Positions 34,408 through 43,095 of a stretch of DNA of 64,000 nt are shown piece after piece (the first letter of the stretch is position 1; each line of letters begins with the position of its first letter). The translations under genes and the position numbers were made by a program. The notes below the pieces were generated by a model, which was not told the DNA's origin, ran no database searches, and worked only from the letters and a program-made list of their open reading frames with translations. This DNA is from Sulfitobacter sp. HNIBRBA3233. GTDB lineage: Bacteria > Pseudomonadota > Alphaproteobacteria > Rhodobacterales > Rhodobacteraceae. Location of the stretch: NCBI RefSeq assembly GCF_040149665.1, contig NZ_JBEFLP010000001.1, positions 2,108,001 through 2,172,000 on the forward strand, written 5' to 3'.

Positions 34408-35526
34408 TCAGTATTGCAGGACCCGACCACCGGGGCTGACCACATATTTCCGCACCATCGCCAATCCGGGCGGGTTCTTCTCGCGCAGGACCTGATAGGG
34501 ACGCTGGGGCAGGATGATGCTGCGCGCGCTGCGCGTGGCCCCGAGATCGGGCAGCGCACCGCCCATCGGGTCGATGGCAAAGATTTCGCGTTCCACCGTC
34601 GAAAACCAGCCCGCGCGTTCTTCGATCACGCGGTCCGAAACGAGCTCCTCCTCGGTCCAGACCAAGGCCCAATCTTCGCCCTCGGGTGCCTCCGCTTCGG
34701 CCAGCACATCGCGCATGGGGCCGTTCTGAAGGGTGAACGCGTGGCTGTAGAGCGGGCCAAGGTGGAACCGCCGCAGACGCTTGGGGTGCAGATCCGGAAA
34801 ATCCTCGTCAAAGCCGCGCGCGATGGTCAGAAGCTTCAGCCCGCCCAGCGCCTGTGCGCTCAGATGCGCCTGCACCTCGGGCCAGCGGCGTGCGTCACGC
34901 GGCAGCGGCGCACGGCCGGAATCCTCGACCTCCATCAGGTAGATCACCGGCAGGTTGACCTCGCTGTCATAGGTCGCCCAGTGGAGCCGGTAACGGCGGC
35001 GTCCGCCAGCGTCCTCCATTGCCGCGGCTTGCGGATCATTGCGCACCCAGAACAGATCGCCGCGCACCAACTCCTCGTAATAGAGCCGTTGGGACAGGGT
35101 GAACTGCAACTTGGTCGGGATTTGCAGATCCCCCAGTATGGTCTGGACCATCTGGTCCTTCAGGATCTCTACCGACGGCATGCCGCGCAGATGCGTTTCT
35201 GCCTGCTGGGCATCGTTGGCCATGGTCATCAGTTCGGCGGCGACGGGAAAGCCGCTGTCGCGCCGATCCATGGTCAGCGACCCGAAAAAGCGCCCTGTTT
35301 CACGGCCGACCAGAAGGTATTTCCAGCTGAGTGCGCGGAAGCTGTGGGACAGCATCACCGCATAGCGGGCAAGGATATCCGTCTCCGCGCGGTCAAGCTG
35401 GCCTTCCGCCTCCATCACGCCCGCCACCTGCAAGAGGTGTCGCAAGGTGCCTTCGAACTTGGCGAAATACCTGCGCGACGCGAAGGTATCGCGCAGATCG
35501 AAGTGATCCTTGGCCAGATCGGTCAT
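34408..35526 (-). CDS. Conserved hypothetical 372-residue protein of the AAA operon
   Basis: No known domain or catalytic motif is recognised. The protein is soluble. Its N-terminal 100 residues are mostly helical, and the middle has an alternating beta-like stretch (YRLHWATYDSEVNLPVIYLMEVED). The start at MTDLAKDHF was chosen over an upstream ATG without support. It lies 54 bases behind the coiled-coil gene and 63 bases ahead of the ATPase gene. Confidence 0.75.
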   Translation of the reverse strand: MTDLAKDHFDLRDTFASRRYFAKFEGTLRHLLQVAGVMEAEGQLDRAETDILARYAVMLSHSFRALSWKYLLVGRETGRFFGSLTMDRRDSGFPVAAELMTMANDAQQAETHLRGMPSVEILKDQMVQTILGDLQIPTKLQFTLSQRLYYEELVRGDLFWVRNDPQAAAMEDAGGRRRYRLHWATYDSEVNLPVIYLMEVEDSGRAPLPRDARRWPEVQAHLSAQALGGLKLLTIARGFDEDFPDLHPKRLRRFHLGPLYSHAFTLQNGPMRDVLAEAEAPEGEDWALVWTEEELVSDRVIEERAGWFSTVEREIFAIDPMGGALPDLGATRSARSIILPQRPYQVLREKNPPGLAMVRKYVVSPGGRVLQY

Positions 35527-35580
35527 GCCACAGTCGTCCGCAAGGGACCGCCGCAGCAAGATCCGCTGCCGGCCGCTGGA

Positions 35581-36657
35581 TTATTCGCCGTAGGCATTGC
35601 TGTCGTGCTTTTCGATGATCCTGGCGAAGCGGCGGGCGAACCGTTCATCCGCCTTGGCCTTCTGCTCAAGCACCTCGCGCGCAAACACCATGTGGTCTTC
35701 GTGCTTTTCCATCATTTCCGCCATGCGGGCATTGGTCGCCGAACCGATACCGGCCATGGCCGACTGCGCCTCCTGATCGGTTTTCACGCCGATCTCGTTG
35801 ATCCGGTGGGCAACGTCCTGCTGCTGTGCGGTTTTCAGCGATTTGGTCAGCGCGTCATAGAGCACGACACGCTGCTTCGTATCGGTCTGGAGCTTGTTGA
35901 TCAGAACCATCTGGGTCGCGGCCTGGTTTTGCAGGCTGTCGACCCATGTCTTGCCCTTCTCGATATAGCGCTCCAGCGTCTGGCTTTTGGCCAGCTTGAC
36001 CTGCTCTTCCTGCACCATCTCGTTGTAGCGCGTGTTCGCCGCCGCCAGTTTCGTCTCCAGCGCCGTGCGCTTGGCCGCATCCGTCTCGGACGCGATGGCG
36101 TTTTCCAGCTTGATGATCTCAGGATCCATCGCACCGATATCGGCGCGCAGGCTTTCCAGTTCCGCCACTGTCGCCTCGCGGTCGTTCAGCGTTTCGGTCA
36201 GGTTGACCTCGACTTTCGACTTCTGCTCTTCCAGCACGGCAAGCTGCCCTTCCAGAAGCTGAACGATGGTGTCGGATTTGGCGATCAGATCCTGCAACTT
36301 GTCGTCGATAGAGGCCGACCGGATCCGTTCCTGCCGCATGCTGTCGGATTTCGCGGCGGAAAAGACACCGACCACGCTTTCCCAGCCTGTCTTCGACCGC
36401 ATTTCGTCGAAATCCTTGGAGAAGCCGGCGGTCACATCGTCGAGCCCCATGATAAGCTCGGCGATGTTCGCATTCATCACTTCCGTATGTGCGTGCACAT
36501 CTTCAAGCGATGCGTTCTCGATATCCATTTCGGCGGCTTCACCGGCCTTCAGCTTGGCGCGCGCGATTTCGATCCTGCTGGTCAGTTCGGCGATCTTGCT
36601 CTGCGCTTCCGCCACTTGCGATTGGGATTCGCGCACCTGCGCATCAAGGTTGGCCAT
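35581..36657 (-). CDS. Coiled-coil protein, first gene of the AAA operon
   Basis: Nearly the whole 358-residue protein is predicted helical and rich in Ala, Glu, Lys and Gln. Long coiled-coil runs cover residues 1-55, 115-245 (for example KLEN and TLERYIEKGKTWVDSL) and about 270-340. There is no signal peptide or membrane helix. It recalls TelA- or PspA-like assembly proteins in style only; no motif proves such a relation. GGAG six bases before MANLDAQ fixes the start over an ATG 12 bases upstream. Confidence 0.8.
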   Translation of the reverse strand: MANLDAQVRESQSQVAEAQSKIAELTSRIEIARAKLKAGEAAEMDIENASLEDVHAHTEVMNANIAELIMGLDDVTAGFSKDFDEMRSKTGWESVVGVFSAAKSDSMRQERIRSASIDDKLQDLIAKSDTIVQLLEGQLAVLEEQKSKVEVNLTETLNDREATVAELESLRADIGAMDPEIIKLENAIASETDAAKRTALETKLAAANTRYNEMVQEEQVKLAKSQTLERYIEKGKTWVDSLQNQAATQMVLINKLQTDTKQRVVLYDALTKSLKTAQQQDVAHRINEIGVKTDQEAQSAMAGIGSATNARMAEMMEKHEDHMVFAREVLEQKAKADERFARRFARIIEKHDSNAYGE

Positions 36658-36797
36658 CGAAATCTCCATCTGGCATCTATGCTAAAGGTATATCTTCGGC
36701 GCGTTCATGCTGCGCCGTTCATATTATCGTTCAAACTGTACAAAACCGGCAGGTAAAAGAAAGCTTTCAGGACTATAAAAGGCGGATGCGCAGGCGC

Positions 36798-37583
36798 TCA
36801 CCCGACGAGCGCGCTGACAATATCGCTTTGCGGGTCGGCAAGCGCATCAATCACGTCGAAGTGGTGTTTGCCTTCGGGCGTCACGCGCCGCGCACCCCAC
36901 GTGCGCGCCAGCCGCTCGGCCTGTTCGATGAACGCGGGCCGCTCATCCGCGCCGACCCAGACCATCACCCGCACACCGTGCGGCGGCGGCATGTTCACCG
37001 GGCTTTCCGCTGCCGCCTCTGCCGCGTCGAGCTGCAGGACCTCGTTCATCGAAGTTTCAAGAAGGGGCATCAGGTCGGCCACGGGCGAGATCGGAACGAT
37101 CGCTTCAATCCGGTCGCGCACCTCGACCGGCAGCACCAGCGGGTCGGTCATGCGGCAGACCAGTTGCCCCCCGGCGGAATGCCCCGCCAGTGCAAGTGGA
37201 CCAACCGTCCGGTCGGCAATCCTGCCGATCGCGGTGGCAATCTGCGCCGTGATCTCGCTGATCCGCACATCCGGGCATAAGTCATAGCTTGGCATCGCCA
37301 CAGCCCACCCGCGCGCCAGCGCACCCGCCGCAAGGTGCGACCATGAACTGGCGTCGAAGGCCTTCCAATAGCCGCCATGCACAAAGATCACCGTGCCGCG
37401 CGACACGCCTTCGGGCTCGAAAAAATCGAATGTTTGCCTGTCGCTTGGTCCGTAGGAGACACCCGTTTGCGCCCGCGCCCCGAGCCCTTCGCGAAAGGCG
37501 CGTGCCTGTGCTTCCCAGCGGGGCGGATATGCCTCCGCACCCTCGATATGGGCCGCGTTGGCATAGGCATCATCAAGCTTCAT
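36798..37583 (-). CDS. Alpha/beta hydrolase, kynurenine-formamidase-like
   Basis: The 261-residue protein has the oxyanion motif HGGYW (69-73), nucleophile elbow GHSAGG (S136) and a C-terminal EGKHHFDVID with the catalytic His. HGGYW plus GHSAGG is typical of kynurenine formamidase and related arylformamidases, but no other tryptophan catabolism gene is near, so the role is open. The start at MKLDDAY follows a GGAAG site better than the upstream ATG. It is divergent from the aldehyde dehydrogenase gene. Confidence 0.82.
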   Translation of the reverse strand: MKLDDAYANAAHIEGAEAYPPRWEAQARAFREGLGARAQTGVSYGPSDRQTFDFFEPEGVSRGTVIFVHGGYWKAFDASSWSHLAAGALARGWAVAMPSYDLCPDVRISEITAQIATAIGRIADRTVGPLALAGHSAGGQLVCRMTDPLVLPVEVRDRIEAIVPISPVADLMPLLETSMNEVLQLDAAEAAAESPVNMPPPHGVRVMVWVGADERPAFIEQAERLARTWGARRVTPEGKHHFDVIDALADPQSDIVSALVG

Positions 37584-37667
37584 TCCCGCTTCCTTCGCAA
37601 ATGTGAACTGGACAATCATACGCGGAGTTGGGATGCAGGCCAGAACGAATTTGATGGAGGGATTCCC

Positions 37668-39143
37668 GTGACTGCATCTACGACCGATCTGAAATCCATG
37701 TTGAACGACCCCAGCCTGCTCGAAACGCGCGCCTATATCGGCGGACAGTGGGTCGATGGCGACGATGGCACATTCGACGTTTTGAACCCCGCGCGCGGCG
37801 ATGTCGTGGCCAAAGTGGCGGACCTGTCACGCGCTCAGGTCGGCGATGCCATCGCTCAGGCCGAGACCGCGCAAAAGGAATGGGCCCAGTGGACCGGCAA
37901 GGAACGCGCGGCGGTCCTGCGCAAATGGTTCGACCTGATGATGGCCAACCAAGAAGATCTGGGTCGCATCCTGACCGCCGAACAGGGCAAGCCGTTTGCC
38001 GAAGCCAAGGGTGAAATCGCCTATGGCGCGTCTTTCATCGAGTTTTTCGGCGAAGAGGCCAAGCGTGTCTACGGAGAGATGATCCCCGGCCACCAGCGTG
38101 ACAAGCGCATCATGGTGCTCAAGCAGCCGATCGGCGTTGCAGCCTCGATCACGCCGTGGAACTTCCCCAATGCGATGATCACCCGCAAGGCAGCCCCGGC
38201 GCTGGCCGCCGGCTGTTCCTTTGTCGCGCGTCCCGCGAAGGAAACACCGCTTTCCGCGATCGTCATGGGTGTGCTGGCCGAACGGGCCGGTATTCCGGCA
38301 GGCGTGTTCAACGTGGTCACATCCTCGTCCTCGTCCGCCGTGGGCAAGGAGTTCTGCGAGAACCCGGCCGTGCGCAAGCTGACTTTCACAGGTTCCACCG
38401 AAGTGGGGCGTATCCTGCTGAAGCAGGCCGCCGATCAGGTGATGAAGTGCTCGATGGAACTGGGCGGCAACGCGCCGTTCATCGTCTTCGACGACGCCGA
38501 TCTGGATGCCGCTGTCGAAGGAGCGATCCTGTGCAAATTCCGCAACAATGGCCAGACCTGCGTCTGCGCCAACCGCATCTATGTGCAGGCGGGCGTCTAT
38601 GACGAGTTCGCCCAGAAGCTGAAGGACCGTGTCAGCCAGATGAAAGTCGGTGACGGCTTCGAAGACGGTGTGGACCTCGGGCCGCTGATCAACGGCGATG
38701 CCTCCGAAAAGGTCAAGGAACACGTCGAGGACGCCCTGTCCAAGGGCGCCGAGATCATCCTCGGCTCTGCAGAAGAAAAGATGGACGGCAATTTCCTCGC
38801 CCCCACCATCCTGACCGGCGTCACGCAAGAGATGGTCGTGGCGAAGGAAGAAACCTTCGGTCCGCTCGCGCCGCTGTTCAAGTTCGATGACGTGGATGAT
38901 GTGATCGCCATGGCGAACGATACGATCTTTGGTCTGGCCAGCTATTTCTACGCCAAGGATCTCAGCCGCGTTTACAAGGTGGCCGAGGCGCTGGAATACG
39001 GTATCGTCGGCGTGAACACCGGCCTCATCTCGACCGAGGTGGCCCCGTTCGGCGGCGTCAAGCAATCCGGCCTTGGCCGCGAAGGCAGCCACCACGGGAT
39101 CGAGGACTACCTCGAAATGAAATACGTCTGCATGAGCGTCTGA
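37668..39143 (+). CDS. gabD: NAD(P)-dependent succinate-semialdehyde dehydrogenase (GabD-type)
   Basis: The 491-residue protein is a full-length aldehyde dehydrogenase close to GabD: ITPWNFPNAMITRKAAPALAAG, FTGSTEVGR, MELGGNAPF (general base Glu) and NNGQTCVCANR (catalytic Cys). The segment VARPAKETPLSA replaces the more common KPA in the cofactor site, a small oddity. The GTG start is supported by GATGGAGGG seven bases upstream. It would convert succinate semialdehyde to succinate in GABA and polyamine breakdown. The gene stands alone and ends at a terminator. Confidence 0.87.
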   Translation: MTASTTDLKSMLNDPSLLETRAYIGGQWVDGDDGTFDVLNPARGDVVAKVADLSRAQVGDAIAQAETAQKEWAQWTGKERAAVLRKWFDLMMANQEDLGRILTAEQGKPFAEAKGEIAYGASFIEFFGEEAKRVYGEMIPGHQRDKRIMVLKQPIGVAASITPWNFPNAMITRKAAPALAAGCSFVARPAKETPLSAIVMGVLAERAGIPAGVFNVVTSSSSSAVGKEFCENPAVRKLTFTGSTEVGRILLKQAADQVMKCSMELGGNAPFIVFDDADLDAAVEGAILCKFRNNGQTCVCANRIYVQAGVYDEFAQKLKDRVSQMKVGDGFEDGVDLGPLINGDASEKVKEHVEDALSKGAEIILGSAEEKMDGNFLAPTILTGVTQEMVVAKEETFGPLAPLFKFDDVDDVIAMANDTIFGLASYFYAKDLSRVYKVAEALEYGIVGVNTGLISTEVAPFGGVKQSGLGREGSHHGIEDYLEMKYVCMSV

Positions 39144-39169
39144 CCGGACTGCCCCATGCGGCACAGAAT

Positions 39170-39197
39170 GGCCCCGTGCGTTGCGCGGGGCCTTTTT
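39170..39197 (+). terminator. Intrinsic terminator of the aldehyde dehydrogenase gene
   Basis: GGCCCCG (39170-39176) pairs with CGGGGCC (39186-39192), followed by five T residues. Confidence 0.88.
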
Positions 39198-39269
39198 CAT
39201 GTTACGAAAGAAAATTGCCTCGTGTCCGAAAATCGCGCTACCTCTGGCGCGCGCCAGCAGAGGATCGCC

Positions 39270-39899
39270 ATGACCGCCCGATTGACACAAGACCCCCACG
39301 CCCATAGCGACGCGCCACGCGAAAAGGTGCTCGAAGTCGCCATCGGGCGCGCGGTACGCGCCCACCGCAAGGCGCAAGAGATCACCGTGGCCGAACTGGC
39401 CCAGCGCACGGGCATATCGCTGGGGATGTTGTCGAAGATCGAGAACGGGAACACCTCCCCGTCGCTGACCACGCTGCAAACACTCGCCAACGCGCTGCGC
39501 GTCCCGATCACCGGCTTTTTCCGCGGGTTCGAGGAAAGCCGCGAAGCGGTGCACACGCCCTCGGGCCAAGGTGTGGAAACCGCACGTGCGGGCACCCGCG
39601 CGAACCACCAGTACCAGCTTCTCGGGCATCTCGGGGCCAATGCATCGGGCGTCATCGTCGAACCCTACCTGATAACGCTGACGGACGAATCCGACGTCTT
39701 CCCGACCTTTCAACACGGCGGGATCGAGACGATCTACATGCTGGAAGGGGCGGTCGACTATCGTCACGGCGATACGGTGCACCCGCTGCGCGCGGGCGAC
39801 ACGCTGTTCTTCGATGCCGACGCCCCGCACGGGCCGGAGCGCCTGGTCGATCTGCCCGCGCGCTATCTGGCCATCATCAGCTACCCGCAATCCACCTGA
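39270..39899 (+). CDS. XRE-family regulator with C-terminal cupin domain
   Basis: The 209-residue protein has an N-terminal helix-turn-helix (IGRAVRAHRKAQEITVAEL to GISLGMLSKIENG, about residues 25-80) and a C-terminal cupin (about 130-205, with GGIETIYMLEGAVDYRHGD and LFFDADAPHGPERL). Regulators of this kind sense small nitrogen compounds and control adjacent metabolism. AGAGGA lies six bases before the start. It precedes the glxBCD-glnT cluster in the same direction and is its likely regulator. Confidence 0.87.
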   Translation: MTARLTQDPHAHSDAPREKVLEVAIGRAVRAHRKAQEITVAELAQRTGISLGMLSKIENGNTSPSLTTLQTLANALRVPITGFFRGFEESREAVHTPSGQGVETARAGTRANHQYQLLGHLGANASGVIVEPYLITLTDESDVFPTFQHGGIETIYMLEGAVDYRHGDTVHPLRAGDTLFFDADAPHGPERLVDLPARYLAIISYPQST

Positions 39900-39964
39900 C
39901 TGCCCGAAATTTGGGCAGCACGCGGCCCTCCTTTTCACCGAAGTGAATAATTATTTCCTGAAAT
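39900..39964 (+). promoter_or_regulatory. Cluster of inverted repeats upstream of the glxBCD-glnT cluster
   Basis: Three dyads lie in the 128-bp gap. CTGCCC/GGGCAG (39900-39918) starts at the regulator stop and may be a weak terminator. TTCAC-CGAA-GTGAA (39934-39947) and ATTTC-CT-GAAAT (39953-39964) are spaced like operator half-sites and may bind the XRE-cupin protein. Flanking DNA is AT-rich. Confidence 0.5.
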
Positions 39965-40027
39965 ATTGAGCAGCCAACCCTCCGGGTGATAGCTTCTGGC
40001 AAAAGTTCGAGTCAGGAGGGCGCGCCG

Positions 40028-40951
40028 ATGTGCGGGATCGTGGGACTGTTTCTCAAGGATGAAAGCCTCGCGCCGCAGCTGGGCGAGATGCTGACCGATA
40101 TGCTGGTCACGATGACGGACCGCGGGCCCGACAGTGCCGGCATCGCAATCTACGGCGACGAAACACCCGGCATGGCGAAGCTGACGGTACAGTCCCCGGA
40201 TCCTGCGCGCGACTTCGCGGGCCTCGACACCGACCTCGGCGCGGCGATCGGGGCGGAGGTCACCATGTCTGTCCGCGACACCCACGCCGTCCTGACCCTG
40301 CCCGCACCCCTGCTGGACGAAGCCCGCAGCACCCTGCGCAGCCTGCGGCCCGACCTGCGCAGCATGAGCCGTGGATCGCGGATCGAGATCTACAAGGAGG
40401 TCGGCCTGCCCCGCGATGTCGCCGCGCGCTTCGACCTGCGCAGCATGGGCGGCAGCCACGGCATCGGGCACACGCGCATGGCAACGGAATCGGCGGTGAC
40501 GACCATGGGGGCGCATCCGTTCAACACCGGTATGGATCAATGCCTCGTCCACAATGGATCGCTGTCCAATCACAACGCGCTGCGCCGCAAGCTGCGGCGT
40601 CTGGGCGTAGAGATCGAAACCGAAAACGATACCGAAGTCGGCGCCGCCTACCTGACCTGGCGGATGCAGCAGGGGGCCAGCCTTGGCGAGGCGCTGGAAA
40701 GCGCGCTGGCCGATCTGGATGGGTTCTATACCTTCGTGGTCGGCACCGAGGACGGTTTCGGCGTGCTGCGCGATCCCATCGCCTGCAAACCGGCCGTGAT
40801 GGCAGAGACGGACCAATACGTTGCGTTCGGGTCGGAATACCGTGCGCTTGTGAACCTGCCAGGCCTCGATAACGCCCGCATCTGGGAGCCCGAGCCCGCG
40901 ACGGTCTATTTCTGGACCCGCAACGGCATGCGCACGAGAGAGGCCGCCTGA
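40028..40951 (+). CDS. glxB: Class II glutamine amidotransferase subunit (GlxB/MgsA)
   Basis: The 307-residue protein starts MCGIVG, placing the catalytic Cys at position 2 as in class II (Ntn) amidotransferases. It also has HTRMATES and HNGSLSNHN in the glutaminase site. This is the small glutamate-synthase-like subunit found in glxBCD (rhizobia) and mgsABC (N-methylglutamate synthase of methylamine users). It overlaps the next gene by one base. An upstream in-frame start was dropped because conserved residues begin at MCGIVG and AGGAGGG precedes it. Confidence 0.9.
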   Translation: MCGIVGLFLKDESLAPQLGEMLTDMLVTMTDRGPDSAGIAIYGDETPGMAKLTVQSPDPARDFAGLDTDLGAAIGAEVTMSVRDTHAVLTLPAPLLDEARSTLRSLRPDLRSMSRGSRIEIYKEVGLPRDVAARFDLRSMGGSHGIGHTRMATESAVTTMGAHPFNTGMDQCLVHNGSLSNHNALRRKLRRLGVEIETENDTEVGAAYLTWRMQQGASLGEALESALADLDGFYTFVVGTEDGFGVLRDPIACKPAVMAETDQYVAFGSEYRALVNLPGLDNARIWEPEPATVYFWTRNGMRTREAA

Positions 40952-41628
40952 TGCAAACGATTGACCTTGAAGCAGATGGCCTGCGCCACCTGAACGCCAC
41001 GCTTCAGTCGCAGGTGGCAGAGACGAACCAGACCGCTTGGGAAATCCTCAACCCGCGCGGGGCGCATGCCATCGCGGTAGGTCTGGACGCGCCGATCGAA
41101 GTCACCGTGAAAGGCTCGACCGGGTATTACTGCGGCGGCATGAACAGTCAGGCCACCGTCCACGTCGAAGGGTCTGTCGGCCCCGGCGTGGCGGAAAACA
41201 TGATGTCGGGCACCGTGATAATCGACGGGGATGCGTCGCAATACGCAGGCGCGACGGGCCACGGCGGCACGTTGGTGATCAAGGGCAACGCCTCGTCGCG
41301 GTGCGGTATCTCGATGAAGGGGATCGACATCATCGTCCACGGAAACGTGGGCCACATGAGCGCCTTCATGGCCCAGTCGGGCAATCTGGTCGTCTGCGGG
41401 GATGCGGGCGAAGCCTTGGGCGACAGCATCTACGAGGCGCGCCTGTTTGTGCGCGGTTCGGTCAAATCGCTCGGGGCCGACTGCATCGAGAAAGAGATGC
41501 GCCCGGAACACCTGACGCTGCTGGCGGAGTTGCTGGAGCGGGGCGGATGCGACGCCAAGCCCGAAGAATTCCGACGCTACGGCTCGGCGCGGCAACTCTA
41601 TCACTTCAACATCGACAATGCGTACTGA
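40951..41628 (+). CDS. glxC: GXGXG-domain subunit, glutamate-synthase-like (GlxC/MgsB)
   Basis: The 225-residue protein corresponds to the GXGXG beta-helix region of glutamate synthase (glycine-rich turns through residues 40-165, for example STGYYCGGMN, GVAENMMSGTVIIDG, GDAGEALGDSIYEARLFVRG). It is a structural subunit that connects the amidotransferase and synthase subunits. Its end overlaps the start region of the next gene. Confidence 0.9.
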   Translation: MQTIDLEADGLRHLNATLQSQVAETNQTAWEILNPRGAHAIAVGLDAPIEVTVKGSTGYYCGGMNSQATVHVEGSVGPGVAENMMSGTVIIDGDASQYAGATGHGGTLVIKGNASSRCGISMKGIDIIVHGNVGHMSAFMAQSGNLVVCGDAGEALGDSIYEARLFVRGSVKSLGADCIEKEMRPEHLTLLAELLERGGCDAKPEEFRRYGSARQLYHFNIDNAY

Positions 41629-41638
41629 GGAGACGGTG

Positions 41639-42982
41639 ATGAAAGACGATCCCACAGGCGCACCGCGCACCGCGCCGATCCAGTCGGCCACGTTCAGCGA
41701 TCCCGTGAACGCGGAAATCAGGCGCGCCGCGGCCACGGGCATCTACGACATCCGCGGGGGCGGGGCGAAACGCAAGCTGCCGCATTTCGACGATCTGCTG
41801 TTTCTGGGCGCGTCCATGTCGCGCTACCCGCTCGAAGGCTACCGCGAGCGGTGCGATACCAATGTCACGCTTGGCACCCGTTTCGCGCAAAACCCTGTCG
41901 AGCTGGATATCCCCATCACCATCGCGGGCATGTCCTTCGGGGCGCTGTCGGGCAACGCCAAGGAAGCACTGGGGCGCGGGGCCACGCTTGCAGGTACGTC
42001 GACCACGACAGGCGATGGCGGCATGACCGAGGAAGAGCGCGGCCATTCCAAGAAGCTGGTGTACCAGTATCTGCCAAGCCGCTACGGCATGAACCCCGCC
42101 GATCTGCGCCGTGCCGACGCGATCGAGATCGTCGTGGGCCAGGGCGCGAAACCCGGTGGCGGCGGTATGCTTCTGGGCCAGAAGATCAGCGACCGCGTGG
42201 CCGAAATGCGCAACCTGCCAAAGGGGATCGACCAGCGGTCGGCCTGTCGCCACCCCGACTGGACGGGCCCAGACGATCTTGAAATCAAGATCCTTGAACT
42301 GCGCGAAATCACCGGTTGGCGCGTGCCGATCTACATCAAGGTAGGCGGCGCACGGCCCTATTTCGACACCACGCTGGCGGTCAAGGCGGGCGCGGATGTG
42401 GTCGTTCTGGACGGGATGCAGGGCGGTACGGCGGCCACGCAGGATGTGTTCATCGAAAACGTCGGCATGCCGACCCTCGCCTGCATTCGCGAGGCGGTGC
42501 GCGCCCTTCAGGATCTGGACCTGCACCGCGAGGTACAGCTGGTCGTCTCGGGCGGGATACGCACCGGCGCGGACGTGGCCAAGGCGATGGCGCTGGGCGC
42601 AGACGCCGTGGCCATCGGCACCGCGGCCCTGATCGCACTGGGCGACAACGATCCCAAGTGGGAAGCCGAGTATAACGCCTTGGGCACCACTGCCGGCGCC
42701 TACGATGACTGGCACGAAGGCCGCGACCCCGCCGGCATCACGACACAGGACCCGGTGCTTGCCGCGCGGCTCGACCCTGTCGAGGGAGGCAGACGGCTGA
42801 ACAACTATCTGAAGGTGATGACACTTGAGGCCCAGACCATCGCCCGCGCCTGCGGCAAGAGCCATTTGCACAATCTCGAACCCGAAGACCTTTGTGCGCT
42901 GACGCTCGAAGCGGCAGCGATGACCAAGATCCCGCTGGCGGGCACGGACTGGTATCCGGGCAAACCGGGGTCGGGTTTCTAG
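41639..42982 (+). CDS. glxD: FMN-binding glutamate-synthase-like subunit (GlxD/MgsC)
   Basis: The 447-residue protein is the catalytic Glu_synthase domain with an FMN/iron-sulfur barrel: GMSFGALSGNAKEALGRGA, GQGAKPGGGGMLLGQKI, VPIYIKVGGARPYFDT and VVSGGIRTGADVAKAMALGADAVAIGTAAL. The start at MKDDPT is favoured by GAGGAG six bases upstream; an ATG 21 bases earlier lacks one. With GlxB and GlxC it forms a three-subunit glutamate or N-methylglutamate synthase. Confidence 0.9.
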   Translation: MKDDPTGAPRTAPIQSATFSDPVNAEIRRAAATGIYDIRGGGAKRKLPHFDDLLFLGASMSRYPLEGYRERCDTNVTLGTRFAQNPVELDIPITIAGMSFGALSGNAKEALGRGATLAGTSTTTGDGGMTEEERGHSKKLVYQYLPSRYGMNPADLRRADAIEIVVGQGAKPGGGGMLLGQKISDRVAEMRNLPKGIDQRSACRHPDWTGPDDLEIKILELREITGWRVPIYIKVGGARPYFDTTLAVKAGADVVVLDGMQGGTAATQDVFIENVGMPTLACIREAVRALQDLDLHREVQLVVSGGIRTGADVAKAMALGADAVAIGTAALIALGDNDPKWEAEYNALGTTAGAYDDWHEGRDPAGITTQDPVLAARLDPVEGGRRLNNYLKVMTLEAQTIARACGKSHLHNLEPEDLCALTLEAAAMTKIPLAGTDWYPGKPGSGF

Positions 42983-43095
42983 GAGAGCATCGGGCCAGCC
43001 CCACCTGCGCGAGGGCAAAGGCCCTGCGGAGGATCTACGGCCAGAAGAGAAAGATACAGCCCGTGACACGGGCGGACACAGTGGAAGGACAGCGT

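Noticed and set aside
33610..36756. A 1048-codon open frame on the plus strand
   Set aside because: It runs antisense to the AAA operon genes. Its translation is rich in His, Arg, Gln and Gly without domains, as expected for GC-rich antisense frames.
37827..39938. A 703-codon open frame on the minus strand
   Set aside because: It lies antisense to the clear aldehyde dehydrogenase and XRE-cupin genes and shows no domain structure.
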